DNA of 64,000 bases from Tetraselmis striata (Eukaryota > Chlorophyta > Chlorodendrophyceae > Chlorodendrales > Chlorodendraceae). The notes beneath the pieces are model-generated. The model saw only the letters and a list, made by a program, of their open reading frames with translations. It ran no database searches and was not told the DNA's origin. Below, piece after piece: positions 23,950-35,760 of the stretch; positions within the stretch are counted from its first letter, which is position 1; the number at the start of each line of letters is the position of its first letter. Location: positions 1 through 64,000 of the forward strand of contig VCJN01002043.1 in NCBI GenBank assembly GCA_006384855.1, read 5' to 3'. Made by a program: the position numbers and the translations under genes.

Positions 23950-24344
23950 CTTATTGCTGTCATGTTGGTAGAAGAATATCTCTACATACATTATAATGTC
24001 TCCAAAGTACGATGCATAACAAGATCCGCAATTAATCCTGTATACCTTCATCGATAGTCGCTATATTCTACTGTATCCATTAAAACCACGAAGGCGCGGA
24101 GACGCCCGACGCGGTCCGAATACCGGCACGGTTTACATCAGTATAGTGCGGGTACCCTGTACGCACATCATGCGGCGGTACGACGAGTACCTGGACGTAC
24201 CGGGTTTTTAACGGACTTGACGCGTGTAATTACTTATATGGTTGCTGTATGGCGGGCAGTGCGTGTGTATGCTGAGGTGTCGGTACCCGCTCTGCTTTAT
24301 TACAAGTTTCCTGTTTCCACGTACGCGTACCCACACAAAGTACA

Positions 24345-24583
24345 TGTAAGGATACTGCGCAAAACGCACCAGGCACTGGGTACCCACATGGGGATTTGTG
24401 TGGTACATATCCTTACACTCCACCCCCCCCCCATAGGATGGAGGACCTCCTCCAGCAACGTTTCGGCTTGGATTCGGTGGCGATCCGCGTTGGCCGGGTC
24501 GTCCAACATTGCGGGATATCATATATTATATGTTTCTCCGCGGGATCGAACCCGGATCCGCGTGCGTAGAAGCACCAACTGTA
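24345..24583 (-). mobile_element. Miniature LTR element, truncated copy 2 (inverted)
   Basis: The reverse-orientation LTR occupies 24345-24417, followed by the complementary C-run polypurine tract, the internal region and the primer-binding-site end (GCACCAACTG). Where the second LTR should begin, the sequence switches after about five bases to Ty3/gypsy integrase DNA. The copy therefore lost one LTR at a junction with the gypsy element. Confidence 0.75.
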
Positions 24584-26099
24584 ATTACCATACTGATCTG
24601 AACCATATCATCAAAGAACACCATAATTACCATACTGATCTGAACCATATCATCAAGGAACACCATAATTACCATACTGATCTGAGCCATGATGATGATG
24701 ATGAACTCAAAAAGAGCATCATCAAAGAACATCACGATATTAAGACGGCTGGCCATAACGGTATACTCAGGACAGAGAACCTGATCAAAAGAAATTTTTG
24801 CTGGCCGCACATGCACCAAAACATAAAATCATATATTCGAAACTGTAAAGTCTGCAAGCTGACAAAACAGCATACGCATGCCCCAGCAGCGGCTTTACAG
24901 CCACTGCCAACACCAACTGTACCATGGGGATATTTCAGTCTTGACTTCATCACAAATTTACCATCAGTGGATGGTTATTACGGTATTGCCACTTTTGTGG
25001 ATTTGTTCACAAAGCAGGCACACTTTATACCATGCCAGAAAGCCATCTCGGCTCTTGAACTGGCACAACTGTACATCAAAAATATATACAAACTCCACGG
25101 TCTCAGTACTTGTATGATAGGAGACAGAGATGGCAAATATACATCATCATATTTCCAAGAAACTGTTCAAACAGCTTGGTACAACTTTAAATCTCAGTGT
25201 TGCATATCATCCGCAGACTGATGGACAGACTGAAATTCTCAACAAAATCATTGAGCAGTTGCTGCGAGCATTATGTTACAATAACCAGCAGGATTGGGTC
25301 AACTACCTTTCCCTTGCTGAGTTCAATTACAATAACACTGAATCGTCCACAACAAAATTTACTCCATTCCAGCCAATATATGGCTTCCATCCTCGGTTGC
25401 CAATAGATATTGTGAACCCCAAAACTGGAGTGAGAGAGACTACCATAGACATTCTGTCAAAAACACAGGATATACACAATCTGGTGCATGAAAATATCAT
25501 AGTTGCCAAAGAATACCAAAGGCATTACCATAACAAAAACAATAAACAGCCGATGACTTTTCAGATCGGTGACAAAATAATGATAAAAACTGACGATATG
25601 ATCATAAGAGGACAGAAGTGTCCTAAGCTCAAACAACGATATGTAGGACCATATGAGGTCATCGGACAGATGAATCCTCAGGCCTACAAAATACTATTAC
25701 CACCTGAGCTTGAGTGCCACCCAGTGTTTCATGTCTCAAAGCTGAGAATCTGGGATACTATATCTGCGCAAACAGACATTCCTGATGCCTTGATGGGCAG
25801 GCAGACGCGCAGAACTGATGACCCAATCATTGCGGACATCACTGACTGTAAATTGGCACTATACCCCAGACTGTATGCAAAAGGCAAAGCCTTGCTGTTC
25901 AAAGTAAGGTTCCATAATTTTCCAGCAACTGGAGGCCCTATGAAACGATGCGGTATTCACCGCTGATGCAGCACTATATGCTGTCAGAACGATACAAACA
26001 TATCTCGACCTCACCAGCATACCTTGCTGCTAAGGCGAGCCACCCGCAAAGGTTTCCACCGTGAATCTGCTGGCTCAGATTCATCAGAGCGGGGTGGAA
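24583..26099 (+). pseudogene. Ty3/gypsy integrase region, 5'-truncated and frameshifted
   Basis: The frame starts with three near-identical 42-bp units (14 codons each). It continues with an integrase H2C2 zinc finger (HDIKTAGHNG...CKVCKLTK), core catalytic residues (LDFITNLP, DRDGKY, the Glu in DGQTEILNK) and a C-terminal GPY/F motif (RYVGPYEVIGQ) followed by HPVFHVSKLR. A +1 shift near 25140-25165 separates the two long frames, so the protein is broken. Reverse transcriptase, RNase H, protease and gag are missing on the 5' side. The sequence is clearly more AT-rich than host exons, consistent with recent arrival. A purine-rich tract (GAGCGGGGTGGAA) directly precedes the LTR at 26100. Confidence 0.9.
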
Positions 26100-26705
26100 T
26101 GTGAGGATATATCCTATAACCTCACTAACCCTAATCAACAGTAGCACACTTTAAGGCGCGTAGCGCCAGGCGCGTAGGCGTGTAGGCGCGTCGGCCGATC
26201 GGCGCCTGCTGATATATCAGCACGGCGCCCTGCCGGAACTGTAATCATACTACTCTCACCCTCACAATCTCGGAGTAGCACAGACTCTCGCCACCATAAG
26301 CGCATCCCCTCATAGTACATCAGGCGCCGTTTGTCCCACAAGCCGAGCAAAGAGCGGGGGATGCGCAGTACTGTAAGCAACATGCTTTAACGTAGTTTAC
26401 GGTGTACGAGCAGCACTGGGCACCCACTGCTGGCGAGTAGTACTCGCAGATAGCAGCAACTGGTGTTACGGGTACTGCACAGTGCATCTGACGTACCAGC
26501 AGCGCAGGTACTCTTATAGCCCTGGTGCAGGGCACGGGCGTGGGCCCCTGACGAGGGGCAGCCGAGTGGGAGGGGCAGGAGGATGCGGTGAGGTTAAAGG
26601 AAGTGTGCGGCGTCCGCAGTGCCCGCGCCGCCATGTAGCGGCGCGCGCGCCTGGCGGGCGCCCAGGATACTGCTGTCGTTGCGCTAGTACTACTGTACTA
26701 TAACA
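26100..26705 (+). repeat. 3' LTR of the Ty3/gypsy element
   Basis: This begins TGTGAGGATATATCC immediately after the polypurine tract and ends ACTATAACA, giving TG...CA borders and 606 bp. Its last 195 bp (26511-26705) are nearly identical to 27975-28169. It includes a GC-rich region of repeated GGCGCGTAG blocks and a GCTGATATATCAGC palindrome (about 26206-26220). Confidence 0.7.
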
Positions 26706-27949
26706 GCCCCTCTCAAGCATAGGCCGGTCATACAGTTGACTAGTGCCCATGCTTGTCTAAGCAGCAGGGTGTGAGTAGGTTCTGGCATGGCTTTGATGAT
26801 GGGCACCATTGAGCATGCTGATAGCACCGGACTGAGAGCGCCGGTTGCTGGTGTCAGTTGCTCAGTCGGAGTCTGAGTAGACTACGAGGCGAGCCCACCC
26901 CGGTTCAGTGGCCCCGTAGGTGATGCCCAGGCCAGGGGTGCCTTCGAGATGGCAGAGCACGCATGAGGTGGCAGGGTCTTCTGCGGGGCAGACTGAAACC
27001 TTCTGAGCACGCTGACAGCGAAGGCGAGGTCCAGTCCGGTGCACATCGTGACGAAGTTGACAGAGCCCAGGGAACCAGCACCGATACGGTTCATAGTCCT
27101 CTCGGGAGAGCGGGGCCTTGTCGGTGGCGCTGGCGCTGGCGAGATGGCGGCGACTGAAGGGATGGCTGGGTGCTGGATAGCGGCAAGTGCTGAGGTGGTG
27201 GCGGCAGATACGGGCTCCGGATGCGCGGGGGCGGCAGGCGGCGGAGGCACGAGCTCCGGCTGCGCCGGGGCGGCAGGCGGCGGAGGCACGGGCTCCGGCT
27301 GCACGGGGGCGGCAGGCGGCGGAGGCACGGGCTCTGGCTGCGCGGATGGTGGCGTGCCGGATAGCGGCGGGCGCTGAGGTGGGGGCGGCAAGTACGGGCT
27401 CCGGCTGCGCGGGCGGCGGCGGCGGCGGAGGCACGGGCTCCGGCTGCGCGGGGGCGGCAGGCGGCGGAGGCACGGGCTCCGGCTGCACGGGGGCGGCAAG
27501 CGGCAGAGGCACTGGCTCCGGCTGCACGGGGGCGGCAGGCGGCGGAGGCGCGGGCTCCGGCTGCGCCGTTTGGTGCTGGAGAGAGAGCCGGGGCAGGTCA
27601 TGTGCTTGCAGAACCGCGCGGGCGGCGGCCGTGGCAGCATCGTGCGCGATGTCTCGCATCGGCGCGAGCAGCTGAGACTTCAGTTCGGCTGAGGCAGCTT
27701 ACTGCATTTGCACGGCGTGTTGGACCGCTGCAGAGCTGACTTGTCCCCAGGAGGCAGGGGATAGGGGGCCAAAGGGTTGGCCAAGTGCGGGCCATTGGTC
27801 GGAGGATCCGCCGGCGCCTGGCGGCGGCGGGGCATGCATGAGGTTGGACATACAAACGCTCACGGAGAAACCGGGCGACATGGCCAGGAGAGCGCGCCGT
27901 GCAGGCGGGCGCGGCGCATCGAGACGGAGCACACAGCGGGAAGCGACGC
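26706..27949 (-). mobile_element. LTR-flanked insert with Pro-rich, gag-like open frame
   Basis: Between the LTR ending at 26705 and the shorter LTR at 27950, the minus strand carries a frame from 27932 to 26862 with one in-frame TAA (near 27701). The N-terminal part (MSNLMHAPPPPGAGGS) leads into an array of about ten 14-residue repeats of the form PVQPEPVPPPPAA. A frame change inside the array gives a choice of two C-termini, and I recognise no domain in either. Just before the 26705 end, read on the minus strand, is GCTTGAGAGGGGC, a plausible polypurine tract. A non-autonomous LTR element of the same family, lying opposite to the gypsy copy, is one reading. Confidence 0.4.
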
Positions 27950-28169
27950 TGTGAGGCTAGGAGGGCACCATAACCTCTTATAGCCCTGGTGCAGGGCACG
28001 GGCGTGGGCCCCTGACGAGGGGCAGCCGAGTGGGAGGGGCAGGAGGATGCGGTGGGGTTAAAGGAAGTGTGCGGCGTCCGCAGTGCCCGCGCCGCCATGT
28101 AGCGGCGCGCGCGCCTGGCGGGCGCCCAGGATACTGCTGTCGCTGCGCTAGTACTATTGTACTATAACA
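27950..28169 (+). repeat. Second, shorter LTR of the same family
   Basis: This begins TGTGAGG and ends ACTATAACA like the 606-bp LTR but is only 220 bp. The 3' 195 bp match closely, while the 5' middle section is replaced or deleted. It could be a solo LTR or the partner of the LTR at 26100-26705. Confidence 0.6.
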
Positions 28170-28960
28170 GTTTGTTAAATTTGACGGTTACGACGTTACG
28201 ACTACTGGTACCGCGACCGCTATTCAGGAATACTCGCACACCATTCACTCTTTTAAATAGTCGCTAAGTGCTTTAAAACAGAATGAAAAGCAACTTCGAA
28301 AGGTTGCCAGCAAAACAGGGACATGAGCCTGAAACCTGTTGTCTCTCTGTTGCTGGCAACCTTTCATAGTTGCTGTCTTTTGTAGTGCGCATTTGTTGAA
28401 GCCCTGATGCAAAGAATGAAGCCCGAAACCAAGGAGGAACTCGCACACTCGTCCAGCAGGAGGCCAGGGAGCCAAGAACGAAGGAACTCGCACACCATTT
28501 TGTCGTACTATAGCGACTACTAGCGCCTAGCGACCATGTCTAGCCCCAGCATGTGATGCGATGATATGTCATGCTGGTACGAGTACAGGGTTTTTACACA
28601 CGAGTACAGGTACTGGATCTTTTTGGTTACAGGGAGAGCGTCAACAGAATGCACGGAAAGTACTGGGAAGGAAAAATCCTACATTTAAGCAGAACCCACC
28701 TCGGTACTCGTAAAGGTAGCGACTATATGCGCTAGAATAGATGAAGTTTTTGTGGTTTCTCTCACTGTACGGGATAGCCCTGGCGCGGCGCCCGTAGCGC
28801 GCGGTTAGGCGCATTATTACGGGGGGCAGTCAGGGCCACCACCTGCTTCCACGGTCAGGACTGGTCACTCTCCTTTGCTGCGGCACGCTCCATCGAACGC
28901 ACCGCAGCACAGTCGCGGCATTTTTTTTGCGCAATCCGGCACGCCCTTAGGATTACATGT
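28170..28960. other. Intergenic, nothing recognised
   Basis: The region includes a short inverted pair of about 20 bp around 28296-28365 (GTTGCCAGCAA and TTGCTGGCAAC arms) that could fold as a hairpin, and otherwise no feature. Confidence 0.5.
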
Positions 28961-29400
28961 TGCATATGGAGCCGCATGATGTATTTTACGCGGTTGGAAT
29001 CGCCCCTATCAGGGCAAGGACTTTTTCACTGTCGGTTACCGCGGCATTATGGAACGACTGGTTGGCCTTCCCATGGGCTAGGTAAGTCCAATTACTACTT
29101 GTATCAATTCACCAACGTCCTCACTAGAGCATTTATTGCGTTGTAACCCGATTAAAGCAGACGGCATTCTTGTCCGTCGGCGCCGAGCGATTCGGCAGGA
29201 GCATGTTGATTGCCCTATATGGACGATTTCTTGTTTCTAGCTCGGACTGGCTGAGGCCATCTGGCAACGCGACTACATCGAACGCCACCTCTCGGGGTGT
29301 GGCATGTTGCGCAACCCCATCAAGGGCGTTTGGGACCCCACCAAGAAGCTTGTATGTGCACCCGGGGTTAGAAGTTGACATGGTGGGGTCGCATACTCCT
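28961..29400 (+). pseudogene. Second DIRS-like reverse transcriptase remnant
   Basis: Fragments in different frames resemble the RT at 16.5 kb. There is a DVFYAVGIAP-like segment near 28980, FTVGYRGIMERLVGLPMG near 29022-29080, a catalytic YMDDFLFLAR box at about 29217-29247, and ERHLSGCGMLRNPIKGVWDP near 29280-29340. Several frameshifts separate them, so this is a dead copy. The YMDD box differs from the NVDD of the 17.0 kb copy, so the two belong to different subfamilies. Confidence 0.65.
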
Positions 29401-31348
29401 CATGCGCCTATTGGGAAACTCGCCGTCACTGCTCGCCCGGAAAAAGCTTGATCCATCGAACGATACGCGACCGTCGGTGGATGCATGTTCGCGGGTTGGC
29501 CGCCCTCGCGGGCAAGTTATAAATAGTTTCTCTACTTGGCCATCGCCCCACTCGTTTGATGCTCGCGACTCTTGGTCCGGCCGTGTCAAGCTCACACTAA
29601 CCTCCAGGAATGTCTCGTAATTATACCGTAATGGCACGTAATCGAGATTTCCCAAGGGAATGGGCGTGTAATCGCCGTATCTACCGTGTAATTACCACTT
29701 TTCTACTAGGCAGTAGTCGCAATGACCTGCCCGGCTCGCCCGCGTTCCGTAATATGCTATACCAGTAGCATGTTGTGCCATTCCCATAGTACATTAGACC
29801 CACATCGCGCCTCGCACGTCTACACGTAATAATCACTCCGGATTTCGCCACACTGTACTTTAACGCCTCACAAGCTCCGTGGCGACGCAACTACCAACGG
29901 TACCGTAGGTCTCAAGCCGGCTATGTGCGGACACTTTACCATGATGCATCGCGTGAGCGCCAGTGGCTAGCCCCTACCCACGCCCGCCGCCGCAAGCCGC
30001 CGGCGCCGAGTAGTGGTGTGCCATGGGGCGTCGCAATTCCAAGCGCCGTATTCTTCAGGGCGAGGAGGGCTCAACCGCTGCCGAGGGGATTTGGGAACCG
30101 GTTACCAAGAGAATGTGCTGCCGGCGCGCGTGTGGGGTCTGCTTCACGACGACTATGTTCTACGACAATCCAAGCACACATGGGCGGGCGCGCCGAGCGG
30201 CCCACCGCCGCGCATGTCGCAGTCGGTGATGATGGTGATGGCGCCTCTGCCGTAGCTGCTGCACCGTACGGCCGTCACCCCTCTGCTCCGCGTCCGGACC
30301 CGGTCAGACCGAAACACGGGGCGAGCCGGCGGGTGCATCGATAACGTCGCCGCCGCCATCGCCCTTGCCGCCCTCTCCGCCGCTCTCGTCTCCCCGAAAC
30401 CAGTCAGCGAGCGCCACACCCAGCGGTGGGGAGGGGCGCTCAGTGTCATCTGATGGTGGCATGGCAGCAAGCATGGCAGCGCAGGAGATGAATGCCGAAC
30501 TTCACGTGAGCGCCGTTATAACCAAGTTCGAGATGCGGGGGAGCTTTCTCGGCTAGGTGACCCCCCCCCCCCCCCCCCCACCCACCCAACCCCCTCCCGC
30601 CCCCCGTTGCCCTCCCTGACGTCCCGTTACACCTACCATTGGCCCACCGCCGCCATGTGATAGCCACCACTGTGTATCATCTTACACCTTGGTCGTCAGT
30701 TGGAGATGGGGAAACGAGGACGCAGACCCGGCGGATAGGGAGTTGATGATGAAGGTAACATACGACGACGGCGATTGGGAAGAGCGAACTGAGTCGGAGA
30801 TACAACCGCGCTATACCCGACGACAGACTAGGTGAGCGATTTCACTCGGAGGATGATTGCCTCAAGGCGCCATTGACGCCCTATTGGCGGTGCGCCGCCC
30901 CTTGCGCACCCAGCGCCGGTGCCTTCGTTCGGGGGATGCTTGCCCGCGTTGTTGCCCCATAGTTTATTCGGTATCGGTGAGAGTATTGCATTGGCAACGT
31001 GCAAATGATGATTTGCTGAAGATGAAGGTTACACTCGCGTTTGTTTAGATTCTTGCGCGCATGTGCACCTGACAGAAGCTACGCGAATTTCTCAACGCCG
31101 ACAGCGACGCCGGAGGCATTGTCGCGGGGGTTGTGGTCTTGTGGAAGGCAACCCCTCTCACGACAGCCGCATCGACAACGACGACGGTTAAGGAGACGCA
31201 GGCGCGAGGTATGACTTCAGTACCGGGACCAGCAGCGCTCAAGGGAAGGACGACGACGGGAAGAGGTGAGCATGTGTCGTGTTGACTCCCCCTCGCCCCA
31301 TGTGTGGCGCCTACTAGTCCTTTGCTAACACCTGCTCCTCCACCCCTT
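29401..31348. other. Likely remnant mobile DNA, no gene recognised
   Basis: This follows the RT remnant. Frames near 29930-30550 are Arg/Ala-rich with no motif, a C-run sits at 30561, and short open frames before 31350 show no domain. Parts may be degraded element sequence. Confidence 0.4.
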
Positions 31349-34179
31349 AGCAACAGACGCCGTCAATTGTACATCGGTGCCGACGCGACCCTGATGGAAG
31401 CCGCGCTCAATCTCTGCGAGTGGGCGCTGAAACACAACATCAAGACGGCGGCGTTCGAGAGGCTGTCGAAGAAACACATGCAACCGAAGGACGGGTCAAA
31501 GCTTACCGAGACGTGGTACTAGGTGGAGCACCGCCTGAACGTCCCAGGCATAAAGAAGTATATCGTTCACTGCTGCCCGTCCGACGAGCATCGGTACGGC
31601 CACTCCCTAGATGGTGACTAGAGCTACGACGACCGCTGCCCTCGCTGCAAATAATCTGACGCGCTGGACAACATTGTCACTGCGCCACCCGCGCCCCGCC
31701 ACGCCTCAACCGCGCAAGTTGTTCTACGACTTTAACGTCTGTGAGGTGATGCGCCCCCCCCCCCCCCCCCCCCGCCCTTGCCATTTCCCCCCACTCGGCA
31801 GCATTGTGAGCGCAAGGCGTAATTGAGTTTATTGTTGTTGTTGCACGAAACCACTATGTAGGTGGTGAAGCATTTCTTTTGGGATGGGGAATGGTCTCTA
31901 CGCGGAGGCACATGCAAAGTGTTTTGCAAACCCAAATATATCAATGGGTTTCGGAACTTTGAAGCATGCAAGGCCATGGATGCTGCCACCAATGGGCGGT
32001 TTTCTCACAAAGACAACGGGGTGTATGATTTGTGTAGAGATGGGGTGGAGCCGCACTACAGCAATGCATATTCTTGCTAGATATTTGGCATTTGCTTTGT
32101 ACCCCGGTGTTGTTTAATGCTGCGAGATATATGTGTAAAATAATAGCTGGTTGGTTTTGCACTATGCGGCATGCCTGTTCTTGCCTTGTTGTAGTGCGGT
32201 GTGGCCTATTTTTGCAGGTGTCAAGACATGACATCCTCAAATCTAGGGGAGAAGCGCAACACGAAGGTGTTGATCATCGTCCCATGGCCCTTTGCACCAA
32301 AGCACATTGACATGTACGTGGAGGAGACACTCAGAGCAATTGCTAGAATGCAGAGCGCGGGTCGCGCACTACTAATTGTTCACGATGTGTTTGAGGTGAC
32401 TGACTGACAGCGTTGGCAAGAAGCCTCGAGTGTGCCGTGACTTGCAACATCAGGTGTGCACCCATTGCCAATCTATCTAAAGTGGGAATGCTGGCATGTG
32501 GTTGGCTGCTGCCGGCATATAACACTAACCTGCACAATGTGGGATGATGTCGGACTACAGATATACATCGGCGCCTTCTTTGCTGACATGCCAGGACGCT
32601 TCAAGACTGTGAAGCGTGGTGGAGATACATCGTGGCACGGCTGCTACAGAAGGCAAGGACAAGACAAAAAATATGACTGAATGCGTTATGTGTTTGCATG
32701 CAGATAGCGTATTACTGCTCTAGATGATGCTGATCATCATACACGGGCGGCTTCGGGTGCATGCAAGTACTACTTCGGATTCTGCCGTCCATACGCCCCT
32801 TACTGCGACGGCTATGCATAGACAGCGTGCACATGGTGGTGACGGACGCAGCGCAGCAGGGAAAGACTGCCGACGATGACTATAAACCAAGCATTGCCTA
32901 CTGCAGGGATGCCCACCTGTAGCTGTCCAACGCAGATTATATAATCATGCGGTAACCGGCAGTGGAGGCCGGCGCAGGGCGCATTGTGCAGACGATAGCC
33001 GACACTCCGGGCCTGTCTCCATTTGTGCGCAGGCTGCTGTATATAAGCTATGTTGACTTCCGGCCGCGGCCGATAGCACATGCACTACTGCTAGGGGTAG
33101 TCAAGGCCTTTTGGGAGCATGTCGGCACCCTGAAGGTTAGTTATCTTTAACATCGTTGTTGCTGCCCGCCCGTGGTTCCTGCCGCAAGGGGCGTTGCTGA
33201 TATGTGTGTGGCCTCACAGGATATGCGGCCCAAGATGAAGAAGATGGGCATGCGGATGGTGTTGGTCGCCCTGACCATTGACTTTGGCAGGCTAGTCCGG
33301 CCGATGTTGTCGTCAACCGGCACTAGCGGTGTGGTGTGTGCCAACTGGACATGCGAGGACTTCTTGCACTTTGCGGAGACTGTGGCAGTGTTGGTCCTTG
33401 GGTCCTAGGGCCCCTCGTTGGTATTGCTAGGAGTACCACAGCCCAGCTCCGATGTTGTGGGGTTTTTCTACTGAGTAAGTGACCTGCGCGGCAATTGCTT
33501 CAGGGATATGTGTGACAACGCAGAGCATCAACACCAAGCAGTCACGTGGCATAGGCTGCAAGGAGCGGTCATCCACTACCTGAGGGACTGCGAGGAGTGT
33601 GACGCACCTGCTTACAGTGAGGAGTGCCAGCGTGTCAACGAGTACGTCAAGAAGCAGCGGGACGGAGGAGGGCTTCAACTGCTTGCTGACCTATGCGCAG
33701 ATGTGCAGCAAGTATTTGGCTGATGTGATTATGAAACTGAACCTGCACAATCTGGTCTGCCGAGTCGGAGCCCATGAGGCGGCCAGGGGCAGCATTGGCC
33801 GCAACTCAGAGCCCTAGATGGAGCCAAAGCAACCGTGCAGCTCCCCCCCCCCCCCCCCCCCTAGGTTGGTGTCATATGAATGCATGCCCCATGTCATATG
33901 CAGGTGCAGGACGTGAATAAGTGCGTGGCTAGAGGCAGTGGCACCACTGACACGGAGCGGGCATACGGGCAGCGGTTCTTACTGAAAGCACGCATCAAGT
34001 TCCTACGGGCATGCCTGGACCCAAACTTCCCTAGCCTGCCTCTGTGGCGGCCAGGCTTTGTGGGACAGTGGGAGGCCGCTGGCGCAAACGATGCGGTGGA
34101 TATGTTTGAGGGCACGGGACCGGGCTGCCGAGGCACAGCCGTGCAACCCGGCACCATAGCCGCCCCCGTCGCCTCCTAG
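31349..34179 (+). pseudogene. tnp2/CACTA-like transposase relic
   Basis: A chain of segments in one orientation reads like a Transposase_21 (tnp2) protein split by introns. They are 31349-31700 (zinc-like HCCPSDEHRYGHS...CPRC), 31861-32078 (KAMDAATNGRFSHKDNGVYD), 32218-32395 (VLIIVPWPFAPKHIDMYVEE, matching the family's PGPKAPKHI..YL block), 32545-32680 (YIGAFFADMPGR), 32960-33135 (SPFVRRLLYISYVDFRP), 33222-33408 (IDFGRLVRP...WTCEDFLHFAE), 33508-33816 (LLTYAQMCSKY...LNLHNLVCR) and 33902-34179. Most segments are bordered by AG acceptors and GT donors. The first has three in-frame stops (31520, 31618, 31651), so this copy is probably dead. The family call rests on remembered motif patterns, not on an alignment. 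Confidence 0.45.
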
Positions 34180-35760
34180 GCGGCCTGCGCTGTTGCGCTG
34201 GATAAGTACAGTCAGGGAACTGGCACATTATTGGAGCCTGAGCCGGTATAGAAGCGCACATATGAAATAATGGGGCTCGACCCCAATGACGTGAAGTGAT
34301 CCCCCCCCCCCCCCCCCCCCCCACACCCCCAAACAGCCCCATGCCGCCCTCTACCCCCCCCCCCCCCCCTATGGCTGGAATCGTATCGCAGGTCATAGGT
34401 CATAATCTTAACGCAACATGTGCCGAGTATATACTCAACTTCATGTTACCTTGTGAATCGCATATTTACTGCATACTGAGTTGCGTGTTGCTACCCTATT
34501 GCGCGCTGGCGCCCAGCTACCCCGGCCGCGGCGCGCTGGCGCCCCGCTGCCCCGGCCGCGCTAGCAAAGGAAATGCGGTTTGTAAATAAATCGACAAACA
34601 GGAGTTCCACTCTTATCCGCGGTCGAGAATGATCATTATGATTGTTGATTATGATTAATGAGGTTGTTGCATTACCACGTAGGTACAACATGTATCACTA
34701 GTGCAAGATAGGTGAGGGGACATCGTTCCTGGCTACCTCTAAATCGCACACCAGGACACAAGGACGGGCGCGCAACTACTGGATAAAGGCACCCCCTCCC
34801 CCACGCCTGACTCCAAATTGCCTACATATATAGTGTCGCCCCACTGAGTTCTGGTATACACACACATGCATGTTGTGCATGAGAAGCCCGAGACACGGAG
34901 GCTTGTGGTGTTCAAGCACAAGACATGGGACAAGCAATGGGTGCCCACTGATGAGTACGGAAAGCAAGCCATATTGCGAGACAGGCGTGCTAAGGTGGAG
35001 CAACATCACAACGAAGTGTATGTTGGCGAAGAGCTGTACTTCCTGGAGGTGACCCACACCAGCCCTTCGGTGCCGGACCTCACCCTCGCTCGTTGTGTGC
35101 CGACTGCACGCAGCTGAGCGCATGACAATAGGGTCCCCTCCGGGGCACTGGTGTGAGGCAGGGAAAGGTGCCCCTTCGGCCAAACATTCGCAAGGGGCAT
35201 GCCGCCTTCCATGTCGCGCTGAAGCTCATCGAGGAAAAAATGTGCTGCTTCTATGCCTGGAACTGTACCGGGATTCGACCGTTTTGAGTTCATCCTCCAA
35301 GTATTGTACCCAATGCCGGTATCTTCGCGCTGTACGAGTAACATGTACGTTTGCGTGCACTGTGTGTCCAACAGACAGCTAGAAAACGACATGCGAGTCT
35401 CGACACGCTCAATTTTATTCAACATCGTCACGTGGCCTCTTGTGGCGCCTCATATATAGTATTAACATGGCGGTGCAGCGGCGCAGATGAGTAACTGATC
35501 ACCATATATGATATCTTCGTCGCCTGATCAGAGGGTTTCATCAAAGGGGGGGGGGGGGGGAGGGGGGGGGGGCGCTCTGTGGTCGTCTGCCGAAAAGGCG
35601 TTTTTGCATTGGTTACAATGTTTCCAAATCCACAAGCTTGTAGGTAACCCGCAAGAACATGAAGCACGAAGTGAGGGAGGGTGGGACGGACGCGGCGACG
35701 GAAGGGGGGGGGGGGGAGGGGCGGGAGCGAGGGGTTGAGGTCGCTTGAAAACCGCAAATA
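34180..35760 (+). other. Flank of the transposase relic with unassigned open frames
   Basis: Frames at 34866-35117 (starting HVVHEKPETRRLVVFKHKT, including a GEELYFLEV segment) and about 35155-35290 look coding in composition and may be C-terminal exons of the transposase. I recognise no domain. C-runs at 34300 and 34357 and G-runs at 35547 and 35707 interrupt the region. Confidence 0.3.
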
